NCBI RefSeq assembly: GCF_011762185.1
Contig: NZ_JAASQJ010000004.1
Span: 310,001 to 374,000, forward strand
Source: Dyadobacter arcticus
GTDB taxonomy: Bacteria; Bacteroidota; Bacteroidia; Cytophagales; Spirosomataceae
Direction: 5' to 3'
Length of the DNA stretch: 64,000 nucleotides
Below, piece by piece: positions 9,940 through 18,007 of this stretch. The first letter of the stretch is position 1; every line of letters starts with the position of its first letter. A program made the position numbers and the translations under genes. The notes beneath the pieces were generated by a model, which did not search any database, was not told where the DNA came from, and saw only the letters and a list, made by a program, of their open reading frames with translations.

Positions 9940-10803
9940 CTACTCCGCAACAACTGAAAGCCGATCAATACAAATCTTCAGACTGTCCCGCCAATAAGGG
10001 ATAGCAATATTAAATGTGGCTTTAATCTTCGATTTATCCATAACAGAATAAGCAGGGCGCACCGCCTTGGTCACATACTCCGATGTCTTCACAGGATTTA
10101 ATTTAATCTGCGTGACGCTGATATCAAAGACGGCTTTCGCGAAATCATACCATGATGTGACGCCTTCATTGCTATAATGATAAATCCCGTACGCATTGCT
10201 ACCGGATTCAATGATATCCAGAATAGCTCCCGCCAGATCAATTGCATAAGTAGGTGATCCCACTTGGTCAACAATCACACCGAGCTGTTCCCTCTCTCTC
10301 CCAAGACGAAGCATTGTTTTTACGAAATTATTTCCATACTCGGAATATAGCCAGCTGGTTCGAATGATAAAGTGTTGAGGCAAGATATTGGCTACTGCAA
10401 CCTCACCTTCCAGTTTAGTCAAGCCGTAAATATTTTCCGGATCCGTCGGGTCAAGCTCTGTCAGTAGTCGCGGAACGTTGCCCTTAAAAACAAAGTCGGT
10501 GGAAATGTGTATCAAAATAGCACTGTGCTTAGCACAAGCCTCCGCAATGAAGGCAGCACCATCCCGGTTCACCCTTCTGCAGATATCCTGCTCGTCCTCG
10601 GCCTTATCAACCGCAGTATAAGCTGCACAGTTAATCACAAATGAAGGTTTCTCTTCGGTGAACAAAATACCGAGTAGGTGTGGATTTAAGATATTGCCAG
10701 CTTCTTCCGAGGGGAACGAGATATCTGTTATATTTCTTTCAGTAGCTACTTTTTTTAAACAACTTCCTAACTGGCCGGAGGCACCGAGAACTAATATTTT
10801 CAT
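9940..10803 (-). CDS. rfbD: dTDP-4-dehydrorhamnose reductase
   Basis: Last step of dTDP-L-rhamnose synthesis: NADPH reduces dTDP-4-keto-L-rhamnose. The 287-aa protein has the RmlD short-chain fold: the nucleotide-binding GASGQLG at residues 7-13, NCAAYTAVDKAE near 60, and the YGLTKLEGE catalytic Tyr/Lys near 130-140, with full family length. It faces the Wzi gene tail to tail (9 bp apart), and a good promoter lies at 10826-10856. The partner genes rfbA, rfbB and rfbC are not in this window, so they must be elsewhere if the pathway is complete. Rhamnose is therefore a likely component of the surface polysaccharide. Confidence 0.93.
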   Translation of the reverse strand: MKILVLGASGQLGSCLKKVATERNITDISFPSEEAGNILNPHLLGILFTEEKPSFVINCAAYTAVDKAEDEQDICRRVNRDGAAFIAEACAKHSAILIHISTDFVFKGNVPRLLTELDPTDPENIYGLTKLEGEVAVANILPQHFIIRTSWLYSEYGNNFVKTMLRLGREREQLGVIVDQVGSPTYAIDLAGAILDIIESGSNAYGIYHYSNEGVTSWYDFAKAVFDISVTQIKLNPVKTSEYVTKAVRPAYSVMDKSKIKATFNIAIPYWRDSLKICIDRLSVVAE

Positions 10804-10825
10804 TAGGTGTTAAATAACGTTTTGG

Positions 10826-10856
10826 CAAAGGTAGGGAACAGCTTATCACGACAAAA
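10826..10856 (-). promoter_or_regulatory. Bacteroidetes-type promoter of rfbD
   Basis: On the minus strand TACCTTTG (10826-10833) matches TAnnTTTG and TTTTG (10852-10856) lies 18 bases upstream, the expected -33/-7 arrangement. Transcription should start just upstream of the rfbD ATG at 10803. Confidence 0.55.
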
Positions 10857-10973
10857 TCATTTACGAATAAATACCTTTTTGGCTACCATTTTTCCATTGA
10901 TGGCCTGGATGTTCACTATGTATGGTCCAGACAACGAACTCAACTTCGGGAGCCTGAAAGTAAAGCACTTAGC
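10857..10973 (-). pseudogene. Remnant of a T9SS type A C-terminal sorting domain
   Basis: Read on the minus strand, this segment encodes an in-frame tail ending ...GPYIVNIQAINGKMVAKK then VFIRK and a stop at 10857. This is the typical last beta-strand pair of type IX secretion C-terminal domains, which often end in KKVFIRK or similar. Only about 38 codons remain; upstream the frame runs into a large inverted repeat and no gene body is present. It is therefore the 3' end of a lost secreted protein, not a functional gene. The rfbD promoter elements fall beside and partly over its stop codon. Confidence 0.6.
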
Positions 10974-11014
10974 ATTAATTTGCTAGGTGCTTTACTTTCA
11001 GGCTCCCGAAGTTG
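10941..11014. repeat. Large near-perfect inverted repeat (34-bp arms)
   Basis: Arms 10941-10974 and 10981-11014 are reverse complements over 34 bases with one mismatch, separated by a 6-base loop (TTAATT). The left arm lies inside the T9SS sorting-domain remnant, so the right arm is an inverted copy of coding sequence. There is no T-run on either side, which speaks against a normal terminator. Confidence 0.85.
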
Positions 11015-11529
11015 GGAAACAGGTGTTAATTTAAACTTGTGAAGTCCTTAAAATTTATCTAGGTTTATTACCCAAGTCTATTTGTTTTCGAGTGTCTCTT
11101 GTCCATAATTCAATTTCTGTTACCCTGAGTTTTTTCTTAAAATTTCGGAAGGGCCTCCATAGATCGCGAAGCGATGTTTTGCATGTGCATGGCAAGTAGA
11201 AAACTACAAACATGAAGACGTGGCAAGTAGAATTACTTCTCCCAAGACTTACCTTTACTATTTGGAATTCTATTCGGGGTATAAGGCCTTTCTCAACATT
11301 TAGGTGCCTACATGGCTCAATACGAATCAGGAAAGTTTTTAGATATGGTTAACCGCTCTAAATGCAGAAGAATTGAGCTACCGAGGGAGGAAATGTGATC
11401 CAGTCGCTGAATCAATCCAGTTAGAATGGATAATAATGAAGGAACATGAAAGCAGGGCGTAAGACCAGCATTATCCACATTGGAACTATATAAGGCTGCA
11501 AAAATTATATAACATTTAATCACTGATAC
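11015..11529. other. Gene-poor stretch, no recognisable gene
   Basis: About 515 bases between the large hairpin and the methyltransferase gene. Short open frames exist on both strands (for example a 43-codon frame from 11212), but none has a recognisable family, signal peptide or leader. The 12-base word TGGCAAGTAGAA occurs twice (about 11189 and 11222). It looks like worn-out sequence at the edge of the polysaccharide locus. Confidence 0.5.
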
Positions 11530-12333
11530 ATGAAAAGATTAAAATCACAAATGAAGAAATGGTTATTGGAAGACCGTGGAAAGATAATTATCGATCAAAC
11601 TTCTAGGGCAAGGGTTTTACAACTAATTGAACGATTGCATCCCTATGATCCAGGGATAAATTTAGTCAGAATTGGCGCCAATGGTGATGGTGGATACTTG
11701 GTTCCCGACGACTTGGAAGGAATTGATGCGTGTTTTTCACCCGGCGTTGCGGTGGTTAGTGAATTCGAGATGGACTGTTTCAAAATGGGAATGCAGCTTT
11801 TCCTTGCCGATAAATCTGTCGACGCTCCAAAACTCTCGCTGGATGCCAGCAAATATCACTTTTTGAAAAAACATGTCGGTTGTACTAATAATGATGAATT
11901 AATTTCATTGGATAGCTGGGTAAATGATTTCTACGATAAAACGGAAACAGAGCTCCTGCTGCAAATGGATATTGAAGGAAATGAGTATCTAACCCTTGCC
12001 GCTGCATCCGACAAACTGTTGAAACGTTGCAGGATTATAGTCATCGAGCTTCATAATTTGCATAAATTTTGGAATCCGGAATTTTTCAACCTGGCAAATG
12101 AGGTAATTAGTAAAATTATGCAGACTCACACATGTGTACACATTCACCCCAATAACTGCTTTGAAATAGTCACAAGATTGAATGTAGAAATTCCACCCAT
12201 CGCTGAGTTTACCTTCTTGCGTAATGACAGATTTACTAAACGGATTAGGCAAACCAAATTCCCACATCATTTAGATTTCGACAACACGAAGAAACACCAT
12301 ATTGCACTTCCAAAGCAATGGTTTACAAAATAG
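11530..12333 (+). CDS. FkbM-family methyltransferase
   Basis: Probable SAM-dependent O-methyltransferase acting on a sugar, as FkbM-like enzymes in polysaccharide loci often do. The 267-aa protein has a conserved core: NLVRIGANGDGGYLVP near residues 44-60, where the glycine-rich loop usually binds SAM, an acidic patch, and LLLQMDIEGNEY near 140-151, the D-EG-E motif typical of FkbM/Methyltransf_21 proteins, followed by a hydrophobic strand (CRIIVIELHNL). No signal peptide or membrane helix, so it is cytoplasmic. It stands alone on the plus strand among mostly leftward genes, with about 500 bases of gene-poor DNA in front. Substrate unknown. Confidence 0.75.
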   Translation: MKRLKSQMKKWLLEDRGKIIIDQTSRARVLQLIERLHPYDPGINLVRIGANGDGGYLVPDDLEGIDACFSPGVAVVSEFEMDCFKMGMQLFLADKSVDAPKLSLDASKYHFLKKHVGCTNNDELISLDSWVNDFYDKTETELLLQMDIEGNEYLTLAAASDKLLKRCRIIVIELHNLHKFWNPEFFNLANEVISKIMQTHTCVHIHPNNCFEIVTRLNVEIPPIAEFTFLRNDRFTKRIRQTKFPHHLDFDNTKKHHIALPKQWFTK

Positions 12334-12566
12334 TCTCATTTTTGAAATCAGATAAACTAGCGCACATCATGGCAAATTCACTTTCATCTCTTCGAATCCT
12401 GCTCGACTTTGACGTGATATGAATTTGCCGTGATATCTGCATTGCAACCTCATCGGCTACCAGGCTATAAACTCGCCTTCCTTTTTAGTGAGGCCATCGA
12501 ACATTGATGCTGAATGAGGTGTAAGCTTACGTGAACGAACGCTTATCTTTGATTCAGATGTTACAT

Positions 12567-13715
12567 TTAAGTAGGCACTTCTCTTGAAGAATATTTTCTC
12601 CTAACTTTGAAGAAGCACATAAGAATCAAAAATACCATTGAGGATAAAAATAAAAGATACAGGGAAAATTTGTAGCCATCCGAGATGTCGAATGCATTGA
12701 AGACGGATTCAAAAAAACCTGGCAGGGACAGGCTTCCAGCATGATTAATTAAAAAGACACACCAGTAACAAAAAAATACAAGTGATATCATAACTACTAT
12801 TTTAATTACACTGTTATAGGCTTTAACATTGTCAATCAGTCTTGGTATCTTGGCTCTCGGATCTAATATTTCCCAATCAGTAAAGATCATATAAGCGATT
12901 ATATTGGAATAAAATGGGATATTATACATTAGTAAAACTATGAAATGAAATACTACTGCAACTGCAATAAAGGACCTGAATATCCGGACATGGATGATGC
13001 TAAACAAAAATCCTAGTTCAAGTAGTAATGCAGAATAATCCATTACTTTCCATAAGATATGATTGTGAATGTGTAGAAACCAACTTGATAACAATTCTTC
13101 CCGGTCTAGTGAAAAATAATTCTTTATCAAATGAAACCTCACAGCTTCTGAATGCCAGTTCGGCCATCCGCTTAGCAGCTTCTGAACACCAGCCGTAAAC
13201 ATTGAAAATCCTATTGTCATCGCCAACAGAAAGATTAATAGCGAATTATTATGTTGAGAATTATGGTCAGTCAATTTAGGAGGTCGTTTAGACAGACTTT
13301 CAACAGAAAAGTGGTCTCCCCATCCAGCAAAGCCTAAGAATATTGGCGCGATAATCCATAGCAGTAAGTGGTCAATCTTCCCAAAAGAATACCAGAAATT
13401 GTGACCTAAAATCGATGTTAACGAGAATAGTAATGATGTCCAGCGAGCGTGAAAGCCAAGAAACATGAGAAAAAAGAAAATTACATTAAGTAGTGTAAGA
13501 GCATAAAAGAAAGGGTATCCTGGAAAGCCATGAAAAATTCTAGCTAGGCTTGCAGTTGGGGGAGAAAAAAAATAGTCTAACGCTCCTCCAAGCCAAGTAT
13601 AAGATGGGAGGCCAATAAACGAGATAATCACTACACAATACAAAACCCTAGTTAATCCTAAGTAATGAGCATTAATATAATAGGAATTCTGTGCGTACGG
13701 CAGTAGCTTCGTCAT
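12567..13715 (-). CDS. HTTM-domain multi-pass membrane protein
   Basis: A 382-aa integral membrane protein with about nine hydrophobic segments, of the HTTM (horizontally transferred transmembrane) group related to vitamin K-dependent gamma-carboxylase. The segment LGHNFWYSFGKIDHLLLWI and the aromatic, His-containing helices fit this group, as does the length. Its ATG overlaps the stop of the upstream 185-codon frame by four bases, so the two form a translationally coupled pair. The true carboxylase activity is not established for bacterial HTTM proteins. It sits at the tail end of the polysaccharide locus and could modify or export something there, but this is not shown. Confidence 0.72.
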   Translation of the reverse strand: MTKLLPYAQNSYYINAHYLGLTRVLYCVVIISFIGLPSYTWLGGALDYFFSPPTASLARIFHGFPGYPFFYALTLLNVIFFFLMFLGFHARWTSLLFSLTSILGHNFWYSFGKIDHLLLWIIAPIFLGFAGWGDHFSVESLSKRPPKLTDHNSQHNNSLLIFLLAMTIGFSMFTAGVQKLLSGWPNWHSEAVRFHLIKNYFSLDREELLSSWFLHIHNHILWKVMDYSALLLELGFLFSIIHVRIFRSFIAVAVVFHFIVLLMYNIPFYSNIIAYMIFTDWEILDPRAKIPRLIDNVKAYNSVIKIVVMISLVFFCYWCVFLINHAGSLSLPGFFESVFNAFDISDGYKFSLYLLFLSSMVFLILMCFFKVRRKYSSREVPT

Positions 13716-14206
13716 GGTAGGGATATGAATACGCTTTTTACATTTGTTAGTTCTGGTTTCATTTTATCTTCAATTGTATTATAAGTCATATCACCCTTTT
13801 CAATTAGTAGGACCTTGAATTCTTTCGAAGGATCCATTAAACGCAACTGGCGTTGTGCAAAATAAATAAAATCTCTCCTCCTTGAATATAATTTGGGATT
13901 GTTTTTATAATTCTTTTCATTTTCTAGGATGACGTTAAGGAAGTAGTTTACGTGTTTGTAATATAAATTTGAAAAGAAGTCTTTTTTGTCCAACTTCATG
14001 CGCTGTCCATTGCCTGAAATAGCATAAAGGTTAACAACGGGTATAATTGCTTCCTTGTCAATTTTGGGTGCACCTGTGAAGCCAGGAAACACAAGTGAAG
14101 GATAGATGATTATATACCTATGTAAAATGAATTGCACAACAAGTATGCAGAGGTAAACTAAAGGGATAAACTTTCCCTTGAAAAGCTTTGTAGAAAGGTA
14201 CTTCAT
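13712..14206 (-). CDS. Membrane-anchored partner of the HTTM protein
   Basis: A 164-aa protein from ATG 14206 (MKYLSTKLFKGK...), chosen because it places one membrane helix right after a basic N-terminus (about 11-30, FIPLVYLCILVVQFILHRY). The frame is open 21 codons further upstream without improving this. The rest is a soluble, lysine-rich domain of about 125 residues that should lie outside the cytoplasm. No family recognised. It overlaps the HTTM gene start by four bases. Membrane-anchored soluble domains encoded beside HTTM proteins may act as a second subunit; this is inference from position. Confidence 0.6.
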   Translation of the reverse strand: MKYLSTKLFKGKFIPLVYLCILVVQFILHRYIIIYPSLVFPGFTGAPKIDKEAIIPVVNLYAISGNGQRMKLDKKDFFSNLYYKHVNYFLNVILENEKNYKNNPKLYSRRRDFIYFAQRQLRLMDPSKEFKVLLIEKGDMTYNTIEDKMKPELTNVKSVFISLP

Positions 14207-14333
14207 GATAGAGGAGGAGGTAAATGCATAGTATTTTAATTTTCGGAAACAGCGGTTCGCAACTTTCAACTACACAAAATGTTTTAGATAGAGTTCATGG
14301 GGTACTATGGCCATTACTTGGTGATTCCTACAG

Positions 14334-14485
14334 TTAACCGTTATTAATCAATGCTAAGTACTCCTTCACAGACCGGCTTTTTAGAAACTCATTCCCTACC
14401 TGCTACTGGCCACCTGCTGAAAAATGTTGCCGACCATCACATTCCTCCTCAATTACCTCTGCCAAACGCTTCGTCGGTTTAAGAA
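14334..14485 (-). pseudogene. Short unidentified coding remnant
   Basis: On the minus strand this gap reads as protein-like sequence interrupted by one TAG: KRLAEVIEEECDGRQHFSAG, then after the stop NEFLKSRSVKEYLALINNG and a TAA at 14334. It looks like the C-terminal end of an enzyme, perhaps a glycosyltransferase, but I cannot assign it. No start codon or upstream body remains. Confidence 0.3.
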
Positions 14486-14497
14486 GAGGTATTAAAC

Positions 14498-15362
14498 TTA
14501 ACTGAAGGTAAAGATCTGGGGAGGATTGGAAATGTCACTCGAATATAAACAATTTAAATAAAATCCAGTATAGTGAGATTTTAAGACAGCCATCAGAGTG
14601 TTACTAATTTGCCGGGCTTTATCATCTTTGTATTTGCCTCTTAATATTTTTCCATACTCAGCTTCTCTTGCGGCTATTGAGGAAAATGCGATGGTATAAC
14701 TGAATGATATCGATGCAGCTATTAATGACGTAATTATCAAACCTATTGAAGACACCAGGCCTGTCTCTACGCCAAGGTATACTGCTATTACATACACGGG
14801 GCCAGTGCCATAAATAAAGGGGTTAGGAGACCTTCCGCAAATATAGAACTGCTTCATTCCTAAGTAGCTTAAAGCTATTGATATTCACGCAAATTATCAG
14901 AAAAGTTCCTAAATCAGCCAGTAATGTGTAGGTTCCAGGCCATGGAAGATTTTCATCAAGCAGATTAAAGCAACAGAAAATAGTTGCATATCCCGCAATT
15001 GCAATAACCCTGCTGTAACGCGTTTTTACTATGTCCTCAACCAAAAATGCTAAACGGCCTGATAGTCGACTGGGAGATGTACAAAGAAACATATTATAAA
15101 AAGGACTTAGTATCAAAAAACTAAGGGCAGGGATGATACGCTAAACCCGCCTCGCATAGATATTCCAAATTGAAGAGTGGCCGAACTCAATCCCAACGAT
15201 CATTATCCGGCTCATCAGATATCCAGAAATTACAAAAAAATATCAATCACTGCAAAGCCACCCTCAAAATATGGAATGCTAAAGTGGAAAAATATCACTC
15301 CGAGAACAGCAATGGCGCAAGGCATTGATATTATACCCGAATTTATGGGAGAGCTTTGTCAT
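14498..15362 (-). pseudogene. Decayed OafA/YrhL-type acyltransferase 3
   Basis: A broken membrane O-acyltransferase (Acyltransferase 3), which would have acetylated the polysaccharide. An ATG at 15362 opens MTKLSHKFGYNINALR; after a frameshift comes AIAVLGVIFFHFSIPYFEGG, then after a second shift in a T-run FVISGYLMSRIM and NIYARRV, a TAG, and RIIPALSFLI. A large internal part is missing. The later family segment LLDENLPWPGTYTLLADLGT follows, then a TAA where Tyr is expected (KVS-stop-PLYLWHWP), and a further shift into VYVIAVYLGVETG. At least two stops, three frameshifts and an internal deletion make it non-functional. Two short open frames here (14498-14857, 14823-15116) are pieces of it, not genes. 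Confidence 0.85.
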
Positions 15363-15404
15363 GTTCTACTTTATTTGTAAGATGATGTTTTGTTTGTTTA
15401 AACG

Positions 15405-15440
15405 AAAAGCCTAATTACAGAACTCCGGTATCAGGCTTTT
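15405..15440 (-). terminator. Hairpin terminator after the initiating transferase
   Basis: AAAAGCCT / AGGCTTTT form a perfect 8-bp inverted repeat around a 20-base loop, 69 bases downstream of the WcaJ-like gene stop on the minus strand. On that strand the stem ends in TTTT. It would separate the transferase gene from the decayed acyltransferase. Confidence 0.5.
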
Positions 15441-15508
15441 GCAAATAAGTAACACAGAGGAAAAGCAAAGGAAATGTGACTAGGATTCTAAGAAAAAATG
15501 TGAAATCG

Positions 15509-16873
15509 TTATTGACCCCGACCTAAAATCATAACCTGCAATGTTCTGAAAATAAGTTGAACGTCATTGACAATACTGTAAGACTTTAAGTATTGCAGAT
15601 CATACTTCAAACGCTCTACATTCTTCGCCATCGTGTCTGCATAACCCACATTAATCTGCCCGATGGAAGTAATTCCGGGCTTAACTGTTAATAGGCGTTG
15701 AAATTCATGAGGCTCAGCTTCCATGAGCATCTCTACATCATATTTAAATAACGGACGAGGGCCTACGACAGACATTTCTCCCTTTAGTACATTGATAAAC
15801 TGTGGCAACTCGTCTAATCGTGATTTGCGAAGAAAACGTCCGATCGGAGTTATTCTTGGATCATCGTCACCTTTCGAATGTTGTAGTCCCATTTTATCGG
15901 CATCCACATGCATACTGCGGAATTTGTAGATGTCAAACATTTCACCCCATCTCCCCGAACGTTTCTGTTTAAAAAATACCGGACCTGGAGACGTGATTTT
16001 GATGGCAAGAAAAACAAGTAAAAATATGGGAGCTCCCAATATCATTACCACAACAGAGAACACCAGATCGAAAGCCCTCTTCGCAGTTTGTTCATTGAAA
16101 CTTGAAAACGGTTTAGTATTGACCTGGATAATCGGATACATATCATGATACTCGATAGTAGCCATATTTGTCATAAAACCGCGAAAATCCGGAACCAGCC
16201 TTATTTGAGTTTTGTGTCTTTCTCCTATTTTAATTATTTCGCGTACCTGATCATCATTTATCTCATTAAGGCAGCAGTAAAGATAATCCAGCTGTTTTTC
16301 CTTAATTAGAGCCTCTATTCCATTTACTTGATGGAGGTCACTCAGTTCAAACATACCGTAATACTTGTATCCGAGCTCTTTGCGCTCCGAGTAAAATTCA
16401 CGAATTAACTTGGCGAGATCACCTCTTCCCACGATAGCGAAACGATTGAAGTTGTATCCAGCCTGCCTGTAAAGTTTCAAAGAAACAACAGCTGCTCCCC
16501 TAACCAAAATTGACAAAAAGCAAAAAAGACAATACGTCATCAAAAATTGATAGCGGCTATACTCTTCACCTTGTTTGAACAGGTAAAAAAAAGCCATCAT
16601 GATGGAAGCGTGGACACCTAATGCTTTGAAGAATTTGCCTAACTGATTATTGAAATGATAAGAAAGACGGGAAATTTTGTAGGTTTCCAAGGTAAGGATG
16701 ATCAATATCCAAACCAGGTTGGCAACAAGCAGCAGGTTTACATAATGATTTTGAAAAATCTCAGCAGCCTTATCAAACCGAAAAACATAGGCTGAAAAAA
16801 AAGAGATATTCAATAGCAGCACATCTATCCATAAATGGGCCTTTGGAAGAACTCCCGGGTAGTGATTTTTCAT
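15509..16873 (-). CDS. Undecaprenyl-phosphate sugar phosphotransferase (WcaJ-like)
   Basis: Starts each repeat unit by moving a sugar-1-phosphate, usually glucose or galactose, from a UDP-sugar to undecaprenyl phosphate at the inner membrane. The 454-aa protein has four N-terminal membrane helices (about 14-135), a CoA-binding-like Rossmann domain (about 140-240) and a C-terminal bacterial sugar-transferase domain (about 265-454) with its membrane hairpin (268-292), YKFRSM (316-321), RLDELPQF (352-359) and VVGPRP (369-374). All catalytic-domain motifs are intact and the length is normal. Its ATG overlaps the stop of a worn-out frame upstream by four bases. It is the expected first enzyme of the locus, although it sits near its far end. 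Confidence 0.92.
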   Translation of the reverse strand: MKNHYPGVLPKAHLWIDVLLLNISFFSAYVFRFDKAAEIFQNHYVNLLLVANLVWILIILTLETYKISRLSYHFNNQLGKFFKALGVHASIMMAFFYLFKQGEEYSRYQFLMTYCLFCFLSILVRGAAVVSLKLYRQAGYNFNRFAIVGRGDLAKLIREFYSERKELGYKYYGMFELSDLHQVNGIEALIKEKQLDYLYCCLNEINDDQVREIIKIGERHKTQIRLVPDFRGFMTNMATIEYHDMYPIIQVNTKPFSSFNEQTAKRAFDLVFSVVVMILGAPIFLLVFLAIKITSPGPVFFKQKRSGRWGEMFDIYKFRSMHVDADKMGLQHSKGDDDPRITPIGRFLRKSRLDELPQFINVLKGEMSVVGPRPLFKYDVEMLMEAEPHEFQRLLTVKPGITSIGQINVGYADTMAKNVERLKYDLQYLKSYSIVNDVQLIFRTLQVMILGRGQ

Positions 16874-17103
16874 ATAATACGTTGAGCAAGTTTCTTGTGA
16901 TCCTTAGTAATTAATGCTGAACAGACAATTACTGGATTGAATACAGTTCGCAAATTCAGATACATCACATATGCTAACAAGTATAGAAGATTAATATTAC
17001 TTTTCCAAGTTGGTCGAAACAAATATCGCCAATTTAAACGCGTTTTGGGCTCAAAGTAAGTGTTAATGGACGTAGCAGTGTCGACATTTTGGGATTGTCT
17101 TAG
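16870..17103 (-). pseudogene. Open remnant overlapping the WcaJ-like gene start
   Basis: A 77-codon frame without an ATG lies directly upstream of the WcaJ-like gene and its TGA overlaps that gene's ATG by four bases. It reads TSINTYFEPKTRLNWRYLF... and ends ALITKDHKKLAQRII. In-frame stops precede it (17104 and further). In the middle, another frame reads more protein-like (LAYVMYLNLRTVFNPVIV), suggesting two compensating frameshifts. I cannot name the family. It is probably the 3' end of a lost gene of the polysaccharide operon. Confidence 0.35.
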
Positions 17104-17167
17104 TCAACTATAATCCATTCAATCCAGTCTTACTATTATCGAGGCTGTGTATTTGGTATTGAACTTC

Positions 17168-17935
17168 TTAATTAAGGGTTGCTTTTATGTTCGGCCTTTT
17201 AGAGGCTGCCAATTCTAGGCAGAACAAGAATAAAAAAACCGTGTTTGTAACGAAATACCTCTTCATGAGTCTTTTGGGTTCCTGCATCAGGCGGAATAAC
17301 CATTCGAGGCTTGTTTTTTGCATCCACACCGGCGCTCTTTTCTGTAAGCCTATCATTACTGGAAGTGCCCCCCCAATACCTATCATTGGCATTTGTATTT
17401 TCCCCTTCATCCGGGCCATCCATTTCTCCTGTTTCGGGCAACCTAAGGCAACCACTAGGAATTTCGCGCCACTCCCGTTGATCATATCTACGTGCTCGGC
17501 TTCTTCCTTAGGTGAAAGCTGGCGAAACGGGGGACTCAGCATGCCCGCAGTATTCAGCTTTGGATGCTTCTCGTCCAGAAAGGCTTGATTTTTTACAAGC
17601 ATTTCATTCGAGCCTCCATAGAAAAATACGGGAATGCCTTTAATTTCCGATTGTGCTAGCAGGTCTGGCAGTAAGTCCATACCGCACACGCGGTCTTGCT
17701 TCTCGCCATAGAGTAATCGCATTCCCCAGGCCAGGGGCATACCATCAGGGGCACAAAGATCAGCAGAGTTGACAATGGTCGCAAAATCCTCGTCCTGATA
17801 GGCTTCCACAAGCATGTGAATGTTAGCTACACATATGTATGAAGACTTCTTTTTGTTAATCAACTCCAGAGTTTTGTCAATAAACTGGGCGTAGGTGTGA
17901 GAACTTACTTTGATACTGATAAAATCCTTTTTCAT
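17168..17935 (-). CDS. WecG/TagA/CpsF-family glycosyltransferase (GT26)
   Basis: Adds a sugar, typically N-acetylmannosamine, its uronic acid or glucose, to the lipid-linked acceptor on the cytoplasmic face. The 255-aa protein has the GT26 pattern: ADLCAPDGMPLAWG near 80-93, RVCGMDLLPDLL near 107-118, FFYGG near 127, VALGCPKQEKWM near 182-193 and a basic C-terminal tail with SLEWLFRLMQEP, which anchors such enzymes to the membrane. Length is normal for the family. It lies about 300 bp upstream of the WcaJ-like gene on the same strand and probably adds an early sugar to the primed carrier. The donor sugar cannot be read from sequence. Confidence 0.9.
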   Translation of the reverse strand: MKKDFISIKVSSHTYAQFIDKTLELINKKKSSYICVANIHMLVEAYQDEDFATIVNSADLCAPDGMPLAWGMRLLYGEKQDRVCGMDLLPDLLAQSEIKGIPVFFYGGSNEMLVKNQAFLDEKHPKLNTAGMLSPPFRQLSPKEEAEHVDMINGSGAKFLVVALGCPKQEKWMARMKGKIQMPMIGIGGALPVMIGLQKRAPVWMQKTSLEWLFRLMQEPKRLMKRYFVTNTVFLFLFCLELAASKRPNIKATLN

Positions 17936-18007
17936 CGTTGAGTAGATAATATATTGCCTAACAGGTCTAACCCGTTCGCACCGACAGGTTTCTAGGCATT
18001 ATTAGCG

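Noticed and set aside
11317-11523. A 68-codon open frame on the minus strand
   Set aside because: No recognisable domain and it lies in an eroded intergenic stretch.
12334-12566. Possible gene remnant between the FkbM and HTTM genes
   Set aside because: Short protein-like readings occur on the minus strand but in several frames, and none fits a family.
14498-15116. Two short open frames (119 and 97 codons) as separate membrane-protein genes
   Set aside because: Both are fragments of one decayed acyltransferase 3 gene; the frames join across a stop and a shift at the YPLYLWHWP motif.
15177-15380. A 67-codon open frame on the plus strand
   Set aside because: It is antisense to the N-terminal part of the acyltransferase pseudogene and shows no family features.
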